DNA from: Chitinophagaceae bacterium
GTDB taxonomy: Bacteria > Bacteroidota > Bacteroidia > Chitinophagales > Chitinophagaceae
Reading direction: 5' to 3'
DNA: 64,000 nucleotides
Assembly: GCA_947476485.1 (NCBI GenBank)
Contig: CANJQU010000009.1
Span: forward strand, 1 to 64,000
Shown here: positions 9,901 through 18,464 of the stretch, piece after piece
How the letters are laid out: the number at the start of each line of letters is the position of its first letter
Position numbering within the stretch: the stretch's first letter is position 1
Program-made: the position numbers and the translations under genes
The notes under the pieces: model-generated
Databases searched by the model: none
What the model saw: only the letters and a program-made list of their open reading frames with translations
What the model was told of the DNA's origin: nothing

Positions 9901-12900
9901 AGCCACAACTATATATACACCCATTGTTGTCTGCAATCCGAAGTCAAGGGCAGATCCTGTTCCTGCCAGTGGAGCGCCGGTTGGCACACCACCTACATAT
10001 AATTGGTAGCTGATGCCCGTTGCCGAACCATCAAGCCCAACAGGTACACCCGGTGCGCCAAAACATGCGCTGCCGCCACCGGTCATATTAAATACTCCTG
10101 GCAATGGATTGATAGATACTGTGGCGCTGCCGCTCATATTGTTGGAGCAGCCTGTGGTCGCGTTAATAGCGAGCACTGTATACGCACCGGCTACCGTTTC
10201 CAGGCCCATGTCAAGCACCGTTCCGGTGCCGGCAACAAGGCCGCCTGTAGCTACTCCGTCAACAAACAACTGGTAGTTGATACCTGTATCTGAGTTGTCA
10301 AGCATCACATGTAGACCTGTATCTCCGAAGCAGTAACTGCCGCCGCCTATTACATTATATACATTTGGCAGAGGGTCAATGCTGATAACTGCCGTATTGT
10401 TCATAGTGTCCACACAACCGGTTACGGTATTTGTTCCGATTACAAAGTAACTGCCTGCGCCAGTCTGGAAGCCCAGGTCGAGCGGTGCTGTTCCTGTGCC
10501 CGCAACGGGTGCGCCAATAGCAGTGTCAGCAAAATAAAGCTGGTAGCTTATTCCTGTGTCCGATCCGTCAAGCGTCAGGTCAACGCCTGGGCCACCTGCA
10601 CAATAACTGCCGCCGGCAGACAGATTGTAAGCGGTTGGTAACGGATTGGTAGTAACCGTTACTGAACCGTTCATTGTATTCACACAAAGCGTTGTTGTGT
10701 CCTGTGCAATAACTGTATAAGCTACAGTAGCAGTCTGTAATCCGAAATCAAGTGCAAAACCGGTTCCGGCTAGTGCACTGCCTACCGGAGATCCGGCTGC
10801 ATAAAGCTGGTAGCTGGTGCCCGGCAACGAACCGTCCAGTCCTACTGGTACACCGGTACCGCCTACGCAATAAGCGCCGCCGCCCGTCACATTGAATGTT
10901 GCGGGTAATGGATTGATCGATACTGTTGCGCTGCCAAACATATCCTGCATACAGCCCGTTACAACATTTGTAGCAGAGACCGTATAGGTGCCGGCCAATG
11001 TTGCAAGACCCATATCTAATGGCGATACACCGGTTCCGGCAACTGGGCCGCCGATTGGAGATGAGCCATTATATAATTGATAATTGATACCGATATCTGA
11101 GTTGTTTAATGTGATATGTACTCCTGTATCTCCTGCACAGTAGCTTCCGCCGCCGCCTACTACATGTACTGCAGGCAATGGATTGATAGATACGGTCGCA
11201 ACGCCAAGCATGTCGCTGTGACACAAAGTGGTCGGGTTGGTCGCAAGCACAGTATAAGTACCCTGCAGTGTCTGGAAACCAAGGTCAAGCGTTGGCAAAC
11301 CTGTGCCTGCTACCGGGGTGTCAACTGTAGCTGCGCCATAGTACAACTGGTAGTTTATGCCTGTCTCAGAGCCATTCAATATCAGGTCAACTCCGGCTCC
11401 GCCTTCGCAGTAGCTGCCGCCTAAGCTAAGGCTGAATACAAGTGGCACGGGGTTGCTGGTTATCGTAGCTATGCCGGCCATATTGTTTGTGCAAAGTGTT
11501 GTATTGTTTGTAGCAAGCACCGAATAGGTACCCACCCCTGTCTGGAAACCAAAGTCAATTGTTGTGCCGGTTCCTGCCACAGGGCTGCCGGTTGCAACAG
11601 CGCCAAAATATAATTGATAGCTCACACCGGTGTCCGACCCGCTTAACACAACGTCTACTCCGGGATCTCCTGCACAGTAGCTGCCCCCTGCCGATATAGT
11701 ATAAACATTCGGTAATGGGTTGATGCTCACGGTCACGCTGCCAGTCATACCCAGGCTGCAGCCTGTGGCAGGGTCGGTAGCAAGTACCGAATAGGTGCCG
11801 GCTACTGTCTGAATACCCATATCCAGTGGTGGTATGTTTGTTCCGCCAACTACACCGCCAACCGCAGTCGCGCCTCTGTATAATTGGTAATTGATTCCAA
11901 GCTGAGAATTGTTCAGGGTAACCGCTACACCTGCGCCACCGGCGCAATAGCTGCCACCGCCACCTACTGTAAATGCTAATGGAAGTGGATTTTCCGTAAG
12001 TACTGCGCTGCCATTCATTGCAATTGAGCAGCCCGTTGTTGGATTGGTTGCAAGTACGGAATAAGTTCCACCCACGTTTTGGAAACCAAAGTCTATCACA
12101 CCACCGGTACCGCCTATCGGGCTGCCTGTGGCTGTAGCTCCGTTATATAACTGGTAGAGCACTCCTGGCTGTGAGCCGCTTAGTGTAAGGTCTATTCCAG
12201 TATCGCCTGCGCAGAAACTTCCGCCCGACGACAAATCGAATACCAGCGGCAGTGGATTAACAGAAACAGTAGCGCTGCCAAACATGTTTTGCATACATCC
12301 GGTAACCGGGTTTGTTGCAGATACGGTGTAGACGCCTGCGAGCATCTCAATGCCCATGTTAAGTGGTGCAACACCTGTGCCTGCAACAGGGCCTGCAACA
12401 GGCGACGATCCGCGATATAATTGGTAATCGATGCCGATTTCCGAATTACTTAATGTGATCATTACGCCCGGGCCGCCGATGCAGTAATTGCCACCACCGC
12501 CTACTGTAAACAAGGCTGGCAATGGATTGATAGTTACTGTAGCGGTGCCAAGCATATTGCTCGTGCAAAGTGTTGTAGGATTAGTTGCAACCACTGAGTA
12601 AGTACCTATTAATGTCTGCATGCCTAGGCTCAATGTTGGTGCTCCCGTACCTGCCACAGGGCTGCCGATTGGAACTGCCCCGAGGTACAATTGATAGTTA
12701 ACACCGGCCTCAGAGCCATTCAGAACCATTGGTATACCCGCAGTTCCTTCACAGTAACCTCCGCCGCCCGATAGTGTGTACACTATTGGTAACGGCGACA
12801 GAGAAACATTCGCTACGCCATACATATCGCTGGTGCAGGAACCGATCGATGCCTGTACCGAATAGATACCAACTGCTGTTTGAAAGCCAAAGTCCAGGAG

Positions 12901-15900
12901 CCCGCCGGTGCCCGGAAGTGGTGCGCCTTGTGCCAGTGATCCGAAATACAGTTGGTAAGATGCTCCGATCTGTGAGCCGCTAAGTACAATGTCATCGCCG
13001 GGTCCGCCGATGCAGTAACCACCGCCACCCGAAACTTCATAAACTGTTGGTCCGGCGGTGATGAATGCCGAAGCGCTGCCGCTCATAGCATTGGTGCAAC
13101 CTGTTGCAGGGTCAGTAGCGGATACCGTATACGTACCTGCGGTTACCAAGCCCATTACAAGTGGGGCAACACCCGTGCCGGCTACTGGTCCGCCAACGGC
13201 TACAGCTCCGTTATATAACTGGTAATTGATACCAATATCTGAATTGCTTAAAGTAATATTCACGCCTGGGCTGCCAACGCAATAACCGCCGCCGCCGCCA
13301 ACAGCATATGCAGTCGGAAGTGGGTTTGTTGTCACGGTCAGTGTATTCAGCATCGGGGCTATACAGCCACCTGCTACTACTGTGGCAAGTACGCTATAGC
13401 TGCCGGCGGTATGAAATCCGAAGTCGATTGCTCCGCCGCTGCCAGGTACGGGAGCGCCTGCTGTTACTGCGCCGTCGTATAATTGATAATTAGTTCCGGT
13501 CTGGGAGCCGCTTAACCCTATAACAACACCCGTTCCACCAGCGCAATAGCTGGTTGCGCCTGTCACGGTAAACTGTGCCGGGGCAACAACCGTAGTCACT
13601 GTTGCGCTTCCGTTCATAACGCTGGTGCAACCAGTGCTTGCGTTTGTAGCCAATATCGTATATGTTCCAACCGATGTCTCCGGGCCGAATGTCAGCGAAG
13701 AGGCAGCGCCCGGAAGAGTAGTGCTCACAACTCCGTTCGAAGCCGTATAGTTGATGCCGATATCTGAGTTGCTTAATGTTACGTTTACTCCTGCTCCGCC
13801 TGTGCAGTAAGGACCTCCGCCGCCTACATTATAAACATTCGGTAATGGATCTGCGGTCACGGTCAATGTGTTGAGCATTGGCGATGTACAGCTTCCCAAT
13901 GTCGCAAGTACAGAATAAGTGCCTGCGGGCTGTGTGCCAAAACTGATAGCGACACCTGTGCCGGGTACTACTCCGCCTACTGTTGCAAGTCCGTTATAAA
14001 GCTGGTAAGTAGTGCCACCCACAGATCCGCTGAGGCCGATAGCCACACCTGCACCACCGGCGCAATAGCTTGTAGCTCCGGTTACGGTAAACTGCGCTGG
14101 GGAAGGAAGCAGTGTCACAACTGCAGTGCCATTCATAACAGCAGAGCATCCTGATACAGGGTATTGTGCACTTACTGAATAGGTGCCTGCCGAAGTCTCA
14201 GGTCCGAAGGTCAATGAGGAGCCGGTTCCACCTACAACTGTGCTTACAATTCCATTAGTTGCCGTATATACTACGCCTGCTTCAGAAGAGCTCAGTGTGA
14301 CGTTTACACCTGCGCCGCCTGAACAGATCGGTCCGCCGCCGCCTACATTAAATACTGTTGGTTGCGGATTTGAAGTTACGGTCAGCGTATTCAGCATAGC
14401 CCGTGTGCAGCCTCCCGGCGCAGTAGCCAGAACAGAATAAGCGCCTGCCGGCTGTAATCCGAAATCCAGTGTTGTGCCGGATCCCGGTACTGGTCCGCCC
14501 ACTGTTGCAGGTCCGTTATACAACTGGTAGGTCATGGTAGCTTCAGAGCCGCTCAGGCCTATATTCACACCACCTGTGCTTGCGCAATAACTGGTGGCGC
14601 CTGTAATTGTAAATTGTGCAGGTGAAGGAAGTAATGTCACCGTTGCGGTACCGTTCATCGTTGCCGAACAGCCTGTGCCGCCGTTCTGAGCGCTAACAGA
14701 ATACGTGCCTGCAGATGTTTCAGGGCCAAATGCCAATCCTACGCCTGTTCCGCCTAATATTGTGCTCACCACACCGTTTGTCGCAGTATAGACAACGCCA
14801 ACCTGCGACGAGCTCAAAGTGATATTTACGCCGGCTGCGCCCGCGCAATAAGATCCTCCGCCGCCAACATTGAATACAGTGGGGTCAGGGTTCGAAGTCA
14901 CGGTCAGCGTATTCAGCATCGGCGAAGTACAGCCCCCGGGTGCTAATGTTGCAAGCACCGAATAGCTGCCTGCCGGCTGCAGTCCGAAATCAAGAGCGCC
15001 GCCGGTGCCCGATAGTGGCGCGCCTACTGTTGAAAGTCCGTTATAAAGCTGGTAAGTAGTGCTGCCCACAGAGCCGCTCAGGCCCACATTCACACCACCT
15101 GCACTGGCACAATAGCTGGTCGCACCGGTTACAGTGAACTGTGCAGGTGCGGGAAATAATGATACGGTAGCGCTCCCGCTCATAGCTGCCGTACAGCCCG
15201 TAGTCGCATTTTGGGCAAGTACTGTATAGGTCCCTGTAGAAGTTAGTGGTCCGAAAGTTAATGGCCCCAACGACCCGGGCAATGTACTGCTGGTAACACC
15301 ATTAGAGGCCGTGTATACAACGCCATTATCAGATGAGCTCAAAGTAACGTTCACTCCTGCTCCGCCGGGGCAGTAGCTTCCTCCTCCGCCCACGGCAAAT
15401 ACCGATGGAAGTGGGTCTACGGCAAAAGCTGCAGTGCCAAGCATATTGCTGGTACATCCCGTGCCATCAGTTGCTCTTACAGTATAAGATCCCGCAGTAT
15501 GTATGCCAAGGTCAAACGGTGCTGCACCTGTACCTGGAATCGGTCCGCCTGAAATAGCGCCGCTATTGTAGAGTTGATAGTTTACTCCGGTTTGTGATCC
15601 GCTCAGTGTGATAGCCGCTCCCGGTGTTCCGGCGCAATAGCCGCTTGGGCTTGATACGGTAAATATCGCCGGGCCTGTTTGAGAAAGACTGCCGAAATTC
15701 GTAACGCTTGTAGCAATTCCGTTAATATTTGTGGCAATAGATGCCGTGATGTTGCCCGGCGCAGAAGCCTGGGTCAACGGTTGGATCTGTAGTCCGGTGA
15801 TTGTTATAGCATCGATCGAGCCGGTACCCAGCGTGATCATCGTAACAGTAAGCGCAGTACTGGAGAAGCCCCCGTCTGCTACTAAAAATATGTCTCCGCC

Positions 15901-16227
15901 CGTTGAGTTCAGCGTTGGCGTTGCCGCAGTGTTGAACTGCCATCCCGCTGGCACGTTTATCACCAGGGTCTCAATGAAAGGGTTAAAATCATCGGCGGCT
16001 CCCTCGGTCACAGTGATGGTTCCCAATCCTGTATACGCTGGTGAGGTACCATCTGCCGCCCGGTTATGGCAGATATTTGTACCACCGCCAGCCGGGGTCA
16101 CGATAACTGCCGCACGCAACGTGCTACCAAGGAAACACAGGAAAATCGACGCGAAAATAATCCTCATTGCATGGCTGCATTTCGTCTTATTGATACTCAT
16201 CGGTCTGTGTAAAGAAACATTGCTCAT
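6922..16227 (-). CDS. Giant repetitive surface adhesin with T9SS type A sorting domain
   Basis: A 3101-residue secreted protein and the largest gene here. The start is one of three nearby Met codons (residues 1, 10, 21); the signal peptide 'MRIIFASIFLCFLGSTLRA' is at 21-39. An N-terminal globular region runs to ~190. From ~190 to ~2560 there are 26 tandem modules of ~88 residues of the form 'VGGGGSYC..G.GV.I.LS.S..G..YQLY', each with a conserved YC and a second Cys (TGC or TLC), suggesting one disulfide per module. Modules 25 and 26 are each followed by a BIG2-like Ig domain ('GGVWSSND..IASIDA'), and three more BIG2-like repeats follow. Two further Ig-like domains and a C-terminal Por/T9SS type A domain ('VFPNPATSTLSIEAS') end the protein. 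Role inferred: cell-surface adhesion or matrix. It is monocistronic and ends at a terminator. Confidence 0.9.
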   Translation of the reverse strand: MSNVSLHRPMSINKTKCSHAMRIIFASIFLCFLGSTLRAAVIVTPAGGGTNICHNRAADGTSPAYTGLGTITVTEGAADDFNPFIETLVINVPAGWQFNTAATPTLNSTGGDIFLVADGGFSSTALTVTMITLGTGSIDAITITGLQIQPLTQASAPGNITASIATNINGIATSVTNFGSLSQTGPAIFTVSSPSGYCAGTPGAAITLSGSQTGVNYQLYNSGAISGGPIPGTGAAPFDLGIHTAGSYTVRATDGTGCTSNMLGTAAFAVDPLPSVFAVGGGGSYCPGGAGVNVTLSSSDNGVVYTASNGVTSSTLPGSLGPLTFGPLTSTGTYTVLAQNATTGCTAAMSGSATVSLFPAPAQFTVTGATSYCASAGGVNVGLSGSVGSTTYQLYNGLSTVGAPLSGTGGALDFGLQPAGSYSVLATLAPGGCTSPMLNTLTVTSNPDPTVFNVGGGGSYCAGAAGVNITLSSSQVGVVYTATNGVVSTILGGTGVGLAFGPETSAGTYSVSAQNGGTGCSATMNGTATVTLLPSPAQFTITGATSYCASTGGVNIGLSGSEATMTYQLYNGPATVGGPVPGSGTTLDFGLQPAGAYSVLATAPGGCTRAMLNTLTVTSNPQPTVFNVGGGGPICSGGAGVNVTLSSSEAGVVYTATNGIVSTVVGGTGSSLTFGPETSAGTYSVSAQYPVSGCSAVMNGTAVVTLLPSPAQFTVTGATSYCAGGAGVAIGLSGSVGGTTYQLYNGLATVGGVVPGTGVAISFGTQPAGTYSVLATLGSCTSPMLNTLTVTADPLPNVYNVGGGGPYCTGGAGVNVTLSNSDIGINYTASNGVVSTTLPGAASSLTFGPETSVGTYTILATNASTGCTSVMNGSATVTTVVAPAQFTVTGATSYCAGGTGVVIGLSGSQTGTNYQLYDGAVTAGAPVPGSGGAIDFGFHTAGSYSVLATVVAGGCIAPMLNTLTVTTNPLPTAYAVGGGGGYCVGSPGVNITLSNSDIGINYQLYNGAVAVGGPVAGTGVAPLVMGLVTAGTYTVSATDPATGCTNAMSGSASAFITAGPTVYEVSGGGGYCIGGPGDDIVLSGSQIGASYQLYFGSLAQGAPLPGTGGLLDFGFQTAVGIYSVQASIGSCTSDMYGVANVSLSPLPIVYTLSGGGGYCEGTAGIPMVLNGSEAGVNYQLYLGAVPIGSPVAGTGAPTLSLGMQTLIGTYSVVATNPTTLCTSNMLGTATVTINPLPALFTVGGGGNYCIGGPGVMITLSNSEIGIDYQLYRGSSPVAGPVAGTGVAPLNMGIEMLAGVYTVSATNPVTGCMQNMFGSATVSVNPLPLVFDLSSGGSFCAGDTGIDLTLSGSQPGVLYQLYNGATATGSPIGGTGGVIDFGFQNVGGTYSVLATNPTTGCSIAMNGSAVLTENPLPLAFTVGGGGSYCAGGAGVAVTLNNSQLGINYQLYRGATAVGGVVGGTNIPPLDMGIQTVAGTYSVLATDPATGCSLGMTGSVTVSINPLPNVYTISAGGSYCAGDPGVDVVLSGSDTGVSYQLYFGAVATGSPVAGTGTTIDFGFQTGVGTYSVLATNNTTLCTNNMAGIATITSNPVPLVFSLSLGGSYCEGGAGVDLILNGSETGINYQLYYGAATVDTPVAGTGLPTLDLGFQTLQGTYTVLATNPTTLCHSDMLGVATVSINPLPAVHVVGGGGSYCAGDTGVHITLNNSDIGINYQLYNGSSPIGGPVAGTGVSPLDMGLATLAGTYTVSATNVVTGCMQDMFGSATVSINPLPATFNVTGGGAYCVGGTGVPVGLDGSLPGTSYQLYAAGSPVGSALAGTGFALDFGLQTATVAYTVIAQDTTTLCVNTMNGSVTVTTNPLPTAYNLSAGGSYCAGGPGVDLTLDGSDTGISYQLYFADTAIGAPVAGTGTAPLDLGFQTGAGSYFVIGTNTVTGCVDTMNNTAVISIDPLPNVYNVIGGGSYCFGDTGLHVMLDNSDTGINYQLFVDGVATGGLVAGTGTVLDMGLETVAGAYTVLAINATTGCSNNMSGSATVSINPLPGVFNMTGGGSACFGAPGVPVGLDGSATGISYQLYVGGVPTGAPLAGTGSALDFGLQTTMGVYIVVATDTTTLCTNNMNGVSTVIINPLPTVFNMTGGGAYCAGGTGVSVGLDGSVAGVSYQLIYLGSPTGAPLAGTGFALDFGLQTGGGDYTVVATDTATLCTNNMAGTATVTVNPLPTAFNVTGGGEYCVGGTGYNVGIDGSETGILYTLFLDGFPVGSPMVGTGFAIDFGVQSAGGVYSVMAGNMTTGCFNSMNNTVSIVVNPLPIAYNVTGGGTMCAGTPGFDIQLSNSETGVNYQLYINTLPYGAPIGGTTGSPVDFGVLAFPGTYLVVGTNATTGCIALMTDSAVIIVNPTPGPINGVSEICSNTSTLLTDTSAGGVWTSNDYSIASVDASGVMTGINAGVTTITYSFATGCNATFDVTIDATPAAFTVTGGGSLCAGGAGFDVALSGSELTVTYQLYINTLPYGTPVAGTGSAIDFGVFDVPGSYYIVGTNASGTCNALMTDSALIILNPSPGPINGLTSICVNSSTTLTDTAAGGVWSSNDFMIASIDAGGVMTGINGGVTTITYTLPSTCYATADVTVNSLPIVAAITGVTNECVGSSSLLADATTGGIWSSTDTSIATIDASGMVTGMSAGIVTISYTVTDGFGCVGAATTADTVNTIPVVPAITGEMSVCVNATVTLSDDMAGGVWSSGDVTIATIDPVLGKLTGVTAGTVDITYTVTGASGCTGFATSVATVNGLPSVDTITGLTSVCAGFTIMLTDATIDGTWSSSDMAVATVNASGMVTGIAPGTATIYYTVSNTLGCMNMAARDITVGNAITGVAILPGGNVTHCGGAPINLVVSTTDTTLTYQWSINGFDIAGATNGSYIADSVGYFTVTLNNGTCNATITGTDVIAPPNPIISYNSTGNYLYTSTYATYQWYRNGTLIPGATSSILSSPGAGIYKVVVSDANGCFVTSGNYTVTGGGTNTVDNTTPVINIRVFPNPATSTLSIEASVTVNVVVVSPDGKVVMEQKQATSLNVSNLADGMYMIMLYDEQNSLLKVEKFAKTNN
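8535..15657 (-). repeat. 26-copy ~88-aa (about 264-bp) coding repeat array in the adhesin
   Basis: By eye I count 26 modules, each opening with a V/L/I/M-x-GGG-x-YC block, centred on 'YQLY' or 'VVYTA', and closing with a 'NPLP' hinge (or a variant). Modules 2-9 (about 13303-15393) alternate strictly between two subtypes, so the DNA unit there is ~525 bp repeated four times. Modules 12/17 and 13/18 also pair closely, suggesting a later five-module duplication. One BIG2-like domain separates modules 25 and 26. Confidence 0.9.
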
Positions 16228-16847
16228 AAGCCTGTTTTTTCGGGATATTATTTTTAATAAATAGCAATATACGTCGCTTGCTCAACCCTTTTTGGGGTCG
16301 GCAATGCAATTTATGGAGCCGAAAATAATATATATTTTTTGTAAAAAAGAATAGAAAAGCAACTTTTATTGCAGAAATAATTCACGACCAAAGACGACCG
16401 GCAATGCAGGCACACTTATCATGATATAAAATTCCACCACATTACAATTGAATAATGAAATAATGCATGCGCAATACGCTTTAAATAAATATATTAATAA
16501 GATTTTACGCGTCTTTAAATATGTTGTTTATTGTTTTAAGTGACGGCAGGTGTTTAAAAAATAACAAAAATAAAAATGCCATTCTCCCCGTCATTTTCGC
16601 TACTCACCCACAAATTTTAAGATGTAAACATCTTCAGGACACATTCCGGTATCGGGAGATTTGAAAACAGTATGTGCCTTCGAACAGACAAGATAAATTG
16701 GGTGATCCTCCTCAGAATATTAAGTCATTGCAACCTACATCAGTTCAATGCCCTAAATGAAGACAGGAATTAGACTGAACGGATCCACTATCCCGGCCCA
16801 GCGGGCAACTTATCACATATCACTTAACTTCTTATCACCTCAACTAA
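16228..16847. other. Gene-free A/T-rich interval
   Basis: About 620 bp between the start of the giant adhesin and the end of the TPR gene. The half next to the adhesin is very A/T-rich and should hold its promoter, but I see no clean TAnnTTTG box. No tRNA, strong hairpin or convincing small ORF was found. Confidence 0.5.
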
Positions 16848-17498
16848 CTAACCTGGAATCCTCGCTATATACTTAGCTAATTCCTTTATTTGCTCCACCA
16901 CCTGTGCATTAGTTGCCTTGCAGGCTTTAGCTTTATTAAAGTAGATCTTTCCGCTCCGGTAATCGCGGCGTTGAATGTATATCTGCGAAAGGTATAAATA
17001 CGCGGTTGCTTCGGTGTCTTTATCTGGCAACCCCACGCTTACTGCTTTTCGCAGGTGTTCCATCGCCTCCTTGGTATTCCCTTTTTTCAGCGCTATGGTT
17101 CCCAACTGCATATAGGCGCCCCCCTCATACTCTTTCTCGGTCATTCCGCTTTCAAGCCCCTTTCGCAATTGCATCTCTGCCTTGTCAAGGTCATCTCCCA
17201 TCGTCGAGAAATTCGCCTGTAGCATATAATAAGATGAACGGATCGGTTTATACAGCAGGTTCGGGAACTTAACCATATTCATCAGTTTCTGTGCACCCTC
17301 CATATCTCCCGATTCCATATAACCCTGTATGAGCGTCATCGGCCCGATCAGGAAGTACGCAACTACCATCAATATCGCTATCAGGAATGGTATCCACGCG
17401 ATCCACCATGTCACTTGAAAACCCAGGAAAAATCCCAGCGCGATCATGCCGATGGCGATAGGGATACGATAAAAAACAAGTATTTTTCTGAAACTCAT
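16848..17498 (-). CDS. Membrane-anchored tetratricopeptide repeat protein
   Basis: A 216-residue protein with two membrane segments at the N-terminus (about residues 10-55) followed by TPR-like helices ('AGGAYMQLGTIALKKGNTKEAMEHLRKAV' region and 'AYLYLSQIYIQRRDYRSGKIYF'). It is probably a scaffold at the cytoplasmic membrane; the partner is unknown. The start at 17498 is chosen over the longer ORF because the perfect -7 box TATATTTG (17516-17523) lies just upstream of it, inside the longer frame. The gene stands alone. Confidence 0.7.
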   Translation of the reverse strand: MSFRKILVFYRIPIAIGMIALGFFLGFQVTWWIAWIPFLIAILMVVAYFLIGPMTLIQGYMESGDMEGAQKLMNMVKFPNLLYKPIRSSYYMLQANFSTMGDDLDKAEMQLRKGLESGMTEKEYEGGAYMQLGTIALKKGNTKEAMEHLRKAVSVGLPDKDTEATAYLYLSQIYIQRRDYRSGKIYFNKAKACKATNAQVVEQIKELAKYIARIPG

Positions 17499-17515
17499 AA
17501 TATATTTTGGAGGCG

Positions 17516-17523
17516 CAAATATA
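17516..17523 (-). promoter_or_regulatory. -7 promoter element of the TPR gene
   Basis: Minus-strand TATATTTG, a perfect TAnnTTTG, 17 nt upstream of the ATG. A TTGG about 18 nt further upstream could serve as the -33 element. Confidence 0.55.
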
Positions 17524-17604
17524 CCGCATTTAGACAACATCCAAGATGGCCATTTTATCGGCTGTGCAGAGGTGCGTGAGTTATTCGATTTTAAGTAACT
17601 TGTC

Positions 17605-17612
17605 TATCTTTG
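17605..17612 (+). promoter_or_regulatory. -7 promoter element ahead of a small ORF
   Basis: TATCTTTG, a perfect TAnnTTTG, 61 nt upstream of the 49-codon ORF at 17674. No strong -33 partner is visible. Confidence 0.45.
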
Positions 17613-17673
17613 TAAAAAGTACCGTCTTTGCCTACGTTATCAATGTTTTTCGGAATTATTATTCGGATGTATT

Positions 17674-17823
17674 ATGATGCAAAAAGAACGTAATCTGCCA
17701 CATATACAGATTTATTATGAGGATCAAAGCGCTGTTATTAATATTCTTGATGGAACGAGGCGTTACTTCTCGCCATCTCCTGCTGAAATACGAGAACGGA
17801 AATATTATTATCAGAAACTTTAA
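17674..17823 (+). CDS. Small hypothetical protein (49 aa)
   Basis: An ORF too short for the track: ATG at 17674, TAA at 17821. The product is basic and tyrosine-rich ('HIQIYYEDQSAVINILDG', ending 'RERKYYYQKL') with no signal or membrane segment. A perfect -7 promoter box sits 61 nt upstream. I do not recognise a family. The composition is protein-like rather than random, but it remains a prediction. Confidence 0.35.
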   Translation: MMQKERNLPHIQIYYEDQSAVINILDGTRRYFSPSPAEIRERKYYYQKL

Positions 17824-18464
17824 AAATAGTCAAAACCTTAAGCTTTAATAGAGATCATTCCCCCCAATCTTATCCGTCTTATCAATAGCAACATAAACAA
17901 AAAGTCTTGGTGCGTATTCGTTTTCTTCAGACCTTTGTGCCCGAATAAGTCAATTTCTCGCATGGGGCTTTGCGACCTTTGCTCCCAACAGCTATCTGGA
18001 TTTCTTTGCGGCCTTGCGGTTAAATTTTTTACACTCGACAAAGAAGCATGGGGTTCTTTGGGTAATAATGGGGTATGGAATGGGACATGCAGAAAAGTCT
18101 CCAACCGCAATTGTAAACTGCCCGCTTAACTGAATATGCCCCACCATGTGGTAAAATGGGAAATGATGAATAATTATAATAAAATATCCCGAAACAGCCA
18201 CAGTAAAGAAATACATCGATTTGCCTTCCACAAAAAATGCCCCATATAAGCAAGTAGAAAATTTGAAACAATTGGGGCATTTCACATATCACAGCCATTT
18301 TCATCTACCTCAACAACGGAATAACAGGCGAAATTTTTACTGTAATTAACTCTCGCCATTATTCATCCTAATCCTTTATTTTTGAGGTAAATACTTTAGA
18401 TTTTTGTCTTTGGGATTTTGAATTTCACATTTAATTTTTTGGTTATCACTTTTAACTTTTGACT
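17824..18464. other. Intergenic region with degenerate CTTTGCG-type repeats
   Basis: About 640 bp without a supported gene. Between ~17920 and 18060 the phrase 'gacctttg' or 'tttgcgg' recurs several times in a row (for example tttgcgacctttgctccc and tttgcggccttgcggtt), which looks like decayed intergenic repeat DNA. ORFs on both strands here have no protein-like features. The last ~60 bp before bshB1 are T-rich. Confidence 0.5.

Noticed and set aside
7033-15943. Many ORFs on both strands inside the giant adhesin gene
   Set aside because: They are shadows of the repetitive coding sequence; their products are Cys/Arg-rich or low-complexity and the long minus frame has a signal peptide, modules and sorting domain.
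17838-18110. 90-aa minus-strand ORF with 'SPMREIDLFGHKG'
   Set aside because: It lies over degenerate CTTTGCG repeat DNA and has no family pattern, promoter or conserved start.
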